From: an uncultured Actinomycetes bacterium | GTDB lineage: Bacteria > Actinomycetota > Actinomycetes > S36-B12 > UBA5976 | DNA length: 52,281 nt | Assembly: GCA_903892635.1 (NCBI GenBank) | Contig: CAITJH010000037.1 | Span: 1-52,281 of the forward strand | Reading direction: 5' to 3' | Shown here: piece after piece, positions 46,942-52,281 of the stretch | How the letters are laid out: each line of letters starts with the position of its first letter | How positions within the stretch are numbered: position 1 is the first letter of the stretch | Translations under genes and position numbers: made by a program | Notes under the pieces: generated by a model | What the model was told of the DNA's origin: nothing | Seen by the model: only the letters and a program-made list of their open reading frames with translations | The model's database searches: none

Positions 46942-49164
46942 ATGGAAAACAACAGCAGATCGGACAAACCCCTCAATCGGTTCCAGTTGCTGAGCAAAAT
47001 GACTATTTTTATTACGCTCGCTGGCCTTGTTGCCTCGCTAGCGTTACTCCCACTTGTTGGAACAACTGGACTTGCTATGCGAAATAGTGTTCAGGAGTTT
47101 CAAAATCTTCCGGCAGATCTCACACAGGTACCGTTGCCACAGCAAAGTGTCATGACTGACATTCATGGAACTCAAATTGCTGTTTTGTATGCCCAAGATC
47201 GAATTGAAGTACCACTTGATCAGATCTCACCCATCATGCAACAAGCACTTATCTCGATTGAGGATCAGCGCTTTCTTCAGCACTCCGGAATCGATATTCG
47301 AGGCACACTACGCGCGCTAATTTCGACATCGTCGGGTTCACAGGTACAAGGTGGCTCGACAATCACGCAACAATACGTAAAACAAATTCTGTTAACAGCG
47401 GCGACAACGAAGGCCGAACAGCAAGCTGCGACCGCGGTATCAATCGCACGAAAAATTCGTGAAGCACGATATGCAATAGGTCTTGAAAATAAGTTGTCGA
47501 AAAAACAAATTCTTCAGGGCTATCTCAACATTGCTTATTTTGGGGCCGGTTCATATGGCGTTGAAGTGGCAGCACGTCGCTACTTCAGCGTTCATGCAAA
47601 TGAATTGTCACTTACTCAAGCCGCAACACTTGCAGGACTCGTTCAAAACCCTTCGCGGTATGACCCAACTCGCTTTCCTGACATTGCGACATCACGTCGA
47701 AACCAAGTGCTTGACGCTATGGCACATGCTGGCTACATCACTCAGTCGCAGGCTGATGCCTCAAAACAAGTGTTGATGAAGGACGATCTCAAACCATCAA
47801 CAATTCCCAATGGATGTACAACATCAGTAGCGCCGTATTTTTGCGACTACGTAATCAACACAATCTTGACTGATCCAACATTCGGCGCAACAGCTGACGA
47901 GCGCGAACAATTGCTCAACATTGGTGGCCTCACAATTAAGACCACGCTAGATTTCAAAGCACAAGATGCAGCTCAAAAAGCTGCTAACAATCAAATTCCG
48001 CCAACGGATGCCAGTCAAAAAGCTGTAGGAATAACAATGGTTCGCCCTGGAACAGGCGAGATTGTTGCCATGGCTGAAAATCGCACATGGGGTCGAAGTG
48101 GTGCCGGACAAACCACAGTAAATTACAACGTCCCTGTAGCCGATCACGGCACAGTTGGTTTTCAAGCGGGATCAACGTTCAAAATCTTCACCATGGCTGC
48201 TGCGTTTAAACAGGGTTGGAATCCTTTTGAAGTGTTGCCAGCTCCTGCAACAAAAACATTTAAAGATTTCATTGAGTGTGAATCGGGTGCGGCTTACCCG
48301 CCATATACAGTTCATAACTCGACAAGTTCGGGTGCTTTCAATATGTTAAGCGGCGCCGCATATTCGGTGAACACATACTTCGTAGGACTTGAAGAAAAAA
48401 TTGGTTTGTGCGGTCCACCTGCAATGGCAAAAGCAGCCGGACTCAAACAAGGTAATGGTGAAGATCTCAAGGCATACCCATGTTTTACTCTCGGTTGTTT
48501 CGACGTGACGACTCTTGGTATGGCAAATGCCGTAGCCACATTTTCTGCACATGGAATTCACTGCAATCCGATTTCCATTGCATCAATAACTGATCGAAAT
48601 AACGATTCGCTCAAAGTCCCACTGAGTAACTGCACTCGCACAATTGACCTTCAAGTCGCCGATAGTGTCACGGCGGTGCTTGCTGGAGTTATTGACGGAC
48701 CAATTCCAGGTCGAACTGGTCAAAAGATGTACTTCGGTCGTCCGGCTGCGGGCAAGACTGGAACAACGGATAACTCGGCTGCAGTGTGGTTTGTTGGTTA
48801 CACGCCCGATCTAGCCGCAGCAGTGTGGGTTGGAGACCCACGAGGTGGACAGCAATATCCGATGCAGAATGTCACGATCAATGGACAGTTCTATTCGAAC
48901 GTATTTGGTTCATTAATGCCCGGGCCTGTGTGGCGCGAAGCGATGAAGGGCGCGTTGGCAGATACGCCACCAACCGCATGGAACTTAACTACTCTCAATG
49001 GATTAAATCCTGGTGGCGTAGGCAACGACACGGGCATTCATAAAGGAAAATGTGCGGGACTGACTGGCACTGAATTAGCCACGTGTAAGGCGGCGTCGAA
49101 AAAGACCAAGCCTTCTGCATCGGCTGCTGCTTCAAGTCAGCCTGCACCAACATCTACCCCTTAG
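46942..49164 (+). CDS. Class A penicillin-binding protein (PonA2-like)
   Basis: A 740-residue bifunctional peptidoglycan synthase. A membrane helix (about 22-45) is followed by the GT51 domain with the catalytic Glu in ISIEDQRFLQHSGIDIRG and GGSTITQQYVKQI. The transpeptidase has S-x-x-K (AGSTFKIF), S-x-N (AYSVNTYF) and KTG (AAGKTGTTD). The end is a Ser/Ala/Pro/Thr-rich tail. There is no PASTA domain, unlike mycobacterial PonA2. The WhiB4-PonA2 divergent pair is as in mycobacteria. A TACGAT 9 nt before the ATG may be its -10. Confidence 0.94.
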   Translation: MENNSRSDKPLNRFQLLSKMTIFITLAGLVASLALLPLVGTTGLAMRNSVQEFQNLPADLTQVPLPQQSVMTDIHGTQIAVLYAQDRIEVPLDQISPIMQQALISIEDQRFLQHSGIDIRGTLRALISTSSGSQVQGGSTITQQYVKQILLTAATTKAEQQAATAVSIARKIREARYAIGLENKLSKKQILQGYLNIAYFGAGSYGVEVAARRYFSVHANELSLTQAATLAGLVQNPSRYDPTRFPDIATSRRNQVLDAMAHAGYITQSQADASKQVLMKDDLKPSTIPNGCTTSVAPYFCDYVINTILTDPTFGATADEREQLLNIGGLTIKTTLDFKAQDAAQKAANNQIPPTDASQKAVGITMVRPGTGEIVAMAENRTWGRSGAGQTTVNYNVPVADHGTVGFQAGSTFKIFTMAAAFKQGWNPFEVLPAPATKTFKDFIECESGAAYPPYTVHNSTSSGAFNMLSGAAYSVNTYFVGLEEKIGLCGPPAMAKAAGLKQGNGEDLKAYPCFTLGCFDVTTLGMANAVATFSAHGIHCNPISIASITDRNNDSLKVPLSNCTRTIDLQVADSVTAVLAGVIDGPIPGRTGQKMYFGRPAAGKTGTTDNSAAVWFVGYTPDLAAAVWVGDPRGGQQYPMQNVTINGQFYSNVFGSLMPGPVWREAMKGALADTPPTAWNLTTLNGLNPGGVGNDTGIHKGKCAGLTGTELATCKAASKKTKPSASAAASSQPAPTSTP

Positions 49165-49191
49165 ACTCGTGAACAACAGCAAGGACAGCTC

Positions 49192-49656
49192 ATGACAACT
49201 CTTAAAGAACAACTCCAAGCCGATCTCACTCAGGGCATTCGAGACAAAAACACCTCAGTTACTGCAACACTTCGCATGGTGCTCTCGGCAATCACAAATG
49301 AGGAAGTCTCAGGAAAAGTTGCTCGTGAACTTTCTGACCAAGATGTAATTACCGTCCTGACTCGTGAAGCAAAAAAACGCAAAGAGGCAGCTACTGCGTT
49401 TGACGATGCACAACGTCCAGAACTTGCAGCTAAAGAACGTGAAGAATTAGCCATCATTTCGAATTATCTTCCCGCGGCTCTGTCGGCGGAAGAGGTCAAT
49501 GCCATCATCGCTGCTGCCGTTGCCGAAGTAACCGCAGCAGGACAATCAGGACCTAGTGCCATGGGTGCTGTGATGAAACTAGTCACACCTCAGGTTGCAG
49601 GTCGAGCAGACGGTGGCGAAATCGCTTCTGCCGTTAAAGCTGCACTTACGCAATAG
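49192..49656 (+). CDS. GatB/YqeY domain protein
   Basis: A 154-residue YqeY-like protein. It has LKEQLQADLTQGIRDKN and RMVLSAITNEEV at the start, KKRKEAATAFDDAQRPELAAKE in the middle, EREELAIISNYLPA, and a C-terminal part with GAVMKLVTPQVAGRADGGEI. The fold is shared with the tail domain of GatB amidotransferase, which binds tRNA. The biochemical role is unknown. It starts 27 nt after the PBP stop, so it is probably co-transcribed, with an AAGGA ribosome-binding site. Confidence 0.9.
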   Translation: MTTLKEQLQADLTQGIRDKNTSVTATLRMVLSAITNEEVSGKVARELSDQDVITVLTREAKKRKEAATAFDDAQRPELAAKEREELAIISNYLPAALSAEEVNAIIAAAVAEVTAAGQSGPSAMGAVMKLVTPQVAGRADGGEIASAVKAALTQ

Positions 49657-49691
49657 GCACTTACCTCTATACATTTACCCAAACCAATAGT

Positions 49692-50636
49692 GTGGAGTTT
49701 GTGGCTTCTAAGAAAACTCAGGTCGGTTTTGCCCTTCTGACTATGTACATTGCATGGGGCACTACATACGTCGGAATTGCATTTGCCATTCAATCGATGC
49801 CCGACATTCTTTCTATGGGAATGCGATTCTTTGCCGCAGCTTTTTTACAATTTTTACTCGTTGGATTCCGATCTGGATTTTCGCAGTTCTCTGTCACTAA
49901 AAAGCAATTAACAAATACTGCGGTGCTTGGCACAATGATGCTCGCTGCTGGACTGGGCACAATGTCCGCCGCAGAGCATGTCGTACCTCTAAGCGCCGCA
50001 TCGTTGATTGTGGCATCGATGCCAATTTGGACCGGCATTTTTCGCATGCTTGATGGTGATCGACCCTCGCGTGCGAGCGTGCTAGGTATCTTCGCTGGCT
50101 TTATTGGAATCCTGATTATTTTGCAGCCCGGCCAAACGATCGCACGCGCTGGTGGCAATCAGTCACATGTGACTGTGTGGATGTTCATCATCTTGTTAGG
50201 CAACTTGTCGTGGTCAATTGGTTCATTCATCACACAACGACTCGATACTCCAAAAAACACTATGGTTCTGACAACGTTCGAAATGTTTTTCGCAGCCATC
50301 ACCTTGACTCTGGTTGGTCTTGGGACTGGACAAAAGTTTTCTGACTTTTTTGATGCGACTGCTCAATCATGGGCGGGCTGGGCATACTTAGTTGTCATTG
50401 GATCTGTCGTTGGCTACAGCACATATAACTTTTTGTTGAGCAATGCGCCGATCAGTTTGGTGTCAACCTATTCCTACGTCAATCCAATTGTTGCAACCGT
50501 GTTAGGTCTCATCATTTTTGATGAAAAACTTACACGTAACATTGTCGTCGGTGGACTAGTCGTTTTAGCGAGTGTTGCCCTAGTTATTACTTCGGAAAAT
50601 GCGAACGCAAAGAAAGCTGTTACTTCTCAAACGTAG
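49692..50636 (+). CDS. EamA/DMT-family transporter
   Basis: A 314-residue protein with ten predicted helices in two EamA repeats. The first repeat begins ALLTMYIAWGTTYVGIAFAI, the typical W-G-x-x-(Y/F) start of the family. The second begins at about residue 160 (VTVWMFIILLGNLSWSIGSF). STYSYVNPIVATVLGLIIFDE near the end is highly typical. It exports or imports metabolites such as amino acids; the substrate is unknown. The start is GTG 49692, with another GTG three codons later. It overlaps the 3' end of the convergent aminotransferase gene by 17 nt. Confidence 0.88.
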   Translation: MEFVASKKTQVGFALLTMYIAWGTTYVGIAFAIQSMPDILSMGMRFFAAAFLQFLLVGFRSGFSQFSVTKKQLTNTAVLGTMMLAAGLGTMSAAEHVVPLSAASLIVASMPIWTGIFRMLDGDRPSRASVLGIFAGFIGILIILQPGQTIARAGGNQSHVTVWMFIILLGNLSWSIGSFITQRLDTPKNTMVLTTFEMFFAAITLTLVGLGTGQKFSDFFDATAQSWAGWAYLVVIGSVVGYSTYNFLLSNAPISLVSTYSYVNPIVATVLGLIIFDEKLTRNIVVGGLVVLASVALVITSENANAKKAVTSQT

Positions 50637-51693
50637 ACAGTATGTTCAGGATGCGCTTGAGTGCTTCTTCTTCACCGATTGTGATGCGAACACCTTCACC
50701 AGGAAACGGTCTAGCGGCTACTGCTTGTTTGGCACATTCCGCAACAAAATCGCCTGTGCGATCGCCGAATTTCAGCCATACAAAGTTCGCCTGGCTATCC
50801 TCAATGTCATATCCGCGCTGACGAAGTTCCGCTTCGAACCATTCGCGAGTTAATACGATGTCGTTTACTCGCTTGAGCAATTCATCTTCGTGTTCAAGGG
50901 ATGCTACGGCAGCATCTTGTGCGATGTTTGAGACTCCAAAAGGCACTGCCGTCTTTCGAACCGCTTCAGCAACTTCTTCGGGTCCGATCAAAAAACCAAC
51001 ACGCAAGGCAGCCAGTCCATAAGCCTTGGAGAAAGTACGCAGCACTGCAACATTCGAGTATTTATTCATGCTCGCAAGTCCATCCAGTGCCTGCGGATCA
51101 CGATTGAACTCAACGTACGCTTCGTCTACGACTACCAAAACATCTGTTGGAACCTTTGTCATAAAGTCATCAAATTCTTGTTGACTTACGACAGTTCCTG
51201 TTGGGTTATTTGGTGTGCACACAAAAATCAAACGCGTGGCATCTGTAATTGCCTCTGCCATTGCTGGCAAATCGTGACCATCGTCGGGCCTTAGTGGAAC
51301 TTGGATAGCCTTTGCGCCTGCAATGGCAGCAATTATTGGGTAAGCCTCAAATGATCGCCAAGCAAAAATAATTTCATCACCAGCACCTGCTACTGCTTGC
51401 ACAATCTGTTGACACACTCCAACAGAACCCGTACCGGTAGCAATCATTTCTGGAGTAACGCCATGGCGTTGCGCAAGTGCCTGCGTCAGTTGTGTAGCGA
51501 AAGGATCGGGATAGCGATGAATGCTATTGGCTGCTTGAGCTATAACTTCAAGAACACTGGGTAACGGATCCATAGGATTTTCGTTGCTCGACAGTTTGAA
51601 TGATTCAAGTCCTGCAACAGGAGCCGCTTTTTGTCCAGCTTTGTACGTTGGAAGCTTGGCGATTTCTGGTCGAATCCTGATGGGTTTACTCAC
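50620..51693 (-). CDS. hisC: HisC-type histidinol-phosphate (or aromatic amino-acid) aminotransferase
   Basis: A 357-residue fold type I PLP aminotransferase. LSSNENPMDPLP near residue 40 is the HisC substrate region, CTPNNPTGTVV and VVVDEAYVEF follow, and the PLP Lys is in LRTFSKAYGLAALRVGF. VAARPFPGEGVRITIG closes the protein. It lies away from other his genes, so it may act as a phenylalanine/tyrosine aminotransferase (pat) instead. The GTG start overlaps the phosphatase stop (GTGA), so both are translated together. Confidence 0.9.
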   Translation of the reverse strand: MSKPIRIRPEIAKLPTYKAGQKAAPVAGLESFKLSSNENPMDPLPSVLEVIAQAANSIHRYPDPFATQLTQALAQRHGVTPEMIATGTGSVGVCQQIVQAVAGAGDEIIFAWRSFEAYPIIAAIAGAKAIQVPLRPDDGHDLPAMAEAITDATRLIFVCTPNNPTGTVVSQQEFDDFMTKVPTDVLVVVDEAYVEFNRDPQALDGLASMNKYSNVAVLRTFSKAYGLAALRVGFLIGPEEVAEAVRKTAVPFGVSNIAQDAAVASLEHEDELLKRVNDIVLTREWFEAELRQRGYDIEDSQANFVWLKFGDRTGDFVAECAKQAVAARPFPGEGVRITIGEEEALKRILNILSTFEK

Positions 51694-52281
51694 GAACCCA
51701 GCCTACGGCTAACAACAACAGTGACGTCATCTCGATTCCACGTAACCGATGTTGATCGAGCGGCTGACAGGAGAGTTTGACCGACAGCGGAGACTTCATG
51801 TTGAGGATTCACCGAACGCACAATGTCAACGACTCCATCGATCGAGAACTCAGCCCCTTGTGCATCTTGAGTTTCCAATAACCCATCGGACACAACGACG
51901 ACCGTAGCCTGTGGTGGGCAAACAACTTCACGCACATTCCATTCATGACCTAAACCAATGAGCAAGGGTCCCGTCGCACTAATGCGCTCGACAAATCCAT
52001 CCTCGAAAGCAATCATCACGTCGGGGTGTCCAGCGTTTACCACTTGAATGGGTGCTGAAACATCATCCGGAAATGTAATGACAGCAGCTGATGCCGCTAA
52101 TGACTCAACACCTGCGAGGTCCTCGGACACTCGGCGGAGTACCTCGGGTACTGAAAATCCAGCGTTCAGTCCTGCAGTCAATACGGCTTTCATCTGCAGT
52201 CCCATGACAGCTGCTGATGGACCGTGTCCGGCCACGTCAGCAACAATCAACACGGTTGCACCCTCAATTCGAACCGTGTCC
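51690..52281 (-). CDS. SpoIIE/RsbU-type PP2C phosphatase, C-terminal part only
   Basis: The frame is open from the right edge to a TGA at 51690, giving 196 codons, so the 5' part is outside the window. VLIVADVAGHGPSAAVMGLQ is the PPM motif with the metal-binding Asp and Gly-His-Gly. VVVVSDGLLETQDAQGAEF has the second Asp, and the final DDVTVVVSRR has the third. These are typical for stress-type phosphatases that dephosphorylate STAS proteins such as the one at 29.3 kb. Any sensor domain is not visible. It is coupled to hisC. Confidence 0.9.
   Translation of the reverse strand, partial: DTVRIEGATVLIVADVAGHGPSAAVMGLQMKAVLTAGLNAGFSVPEVLRRVSEDLAGVESLAASAAVITFPDDVSAPIQVVNAGHPDVMIAFEDGFVERISATGPLLIGLGHEWNVREVVCPPQATVVVVSDGLLETQDAQGAEFSIDGVVDIVRSVNPQHEVSAVGQTLLSAARSTSVTWNRDDVTVVVSRRLGS

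Noticed and set aside
1..52281. Mobile elements, prophage, CRISPR arrays, rRNA genes.
   Set aside because: No transposase, integrase, phage structural gene, regular repeat-spacer array or rRNA sequence was seen. The Holin-X protein is a chromosomal family and not evidence of a prophage.

Overview
The window comes from a low-to-mid GC actinobacterium. Actinobacterial markers include a WhiB4-type iron-sulfur regulator, a MarP-type CvpA/serine protease, a Holin-X family membrane protein, DUF3180 beside folK, a 51-residue DUF4177-like gene, a SAM-IV-type riboswitch and a minimal Tad/Flp pilus locus with an SsaA-type ATPase. From memory, the run from the DUF1998 helicase (29.7 kb) to the penicillin-binding protein (49.2 kb) resembles the Mycobacterium tuberculosis Rv3649-Rv3682 neighbourhood. 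The genes are packed tightly, many overlapping by 1-8 bases, and there is no IS element, phage or CRISPR array. This fits a streamlined, probably aquatic, actinobacterium; the lineage is an inference.

Layout. 1-3.3 kb: the 5' end of a secreted SwmB-repeat protein and a NarL-type two-component system. 3.4-7.2 kb: an acetyl-CoA hydrolase/CoA-transferase, then CopC and a CopD-CtaG fusion. 7.2-13.3 kb: a nitrilase-family amidase, a histidine-kinase remnant, and the ftsH-folE-folP-folB-folK-DUF3180 operon. 13.3-17 kb: a small conserved gene, an amino-acid ABC transporter behind a SAM-IV riboswitch, tadA and tRNA-Ser(CGA). 17-24.8 kb: the three-part transhydrogenase, a TauE/SafE permease with an ABC exporter, an LhgO-type oxidase and a long coiled-coil protein. 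24.9-29.7 kb: a DEAD-box helicase with an RD-rich N-terminus, rmuC, a membrane protein, tRNA-Arg(ACG) and a STAS protein. 29.7-36.4 kb: a DUF1998 helicase and the Tad pilus operon. 36.4-41.8 kb: a Fic-like protein, an alpha/beta hydrolase, a Holin-X protein, NhaA and acetyl-CoA synthetase. 41.9-46.8 kb: the nth-tlpA-nudix-marP operon, crp, ridA, a DUF4177-like gene and whiB4. 46.9-52.3 kb: a class A PBP, a YqeY protein, a DMT transporter, a HisC-type aminotransferase and the 3' part of a SpoIIE-type phosphatase.

Functional links. The acetyl-CoA hydrolase and Acs could interconvert acetate and acetyl-CoA. The STAS protein and the SpoIIE-type phosphatase could belong to one partner-switching pathway. 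TadA would modify the A34 of the tRNA-Arg(ACG) encoded here. MarP, the TlpA-like thioredoxin, the PBP and WhiB4 point to envelope and redox maintenance.

The most interesting signals are: (i) a 19-bp element, 17/19 identical, upstream of two genes that flank the two-component system; (ii) a SAM-IV riboswitch in front of a polar amino-acid ABC transporter; (iii) an NhaA antiporter in which the residues matching E. coli D163 and K300 are Asn and Gln; (iv) eight genes with TANNNT 5-7 nt before the start codon, suggesting leaderless mRNAs; and (v) three stacked hairpins in the DEAD-box helicase leader.
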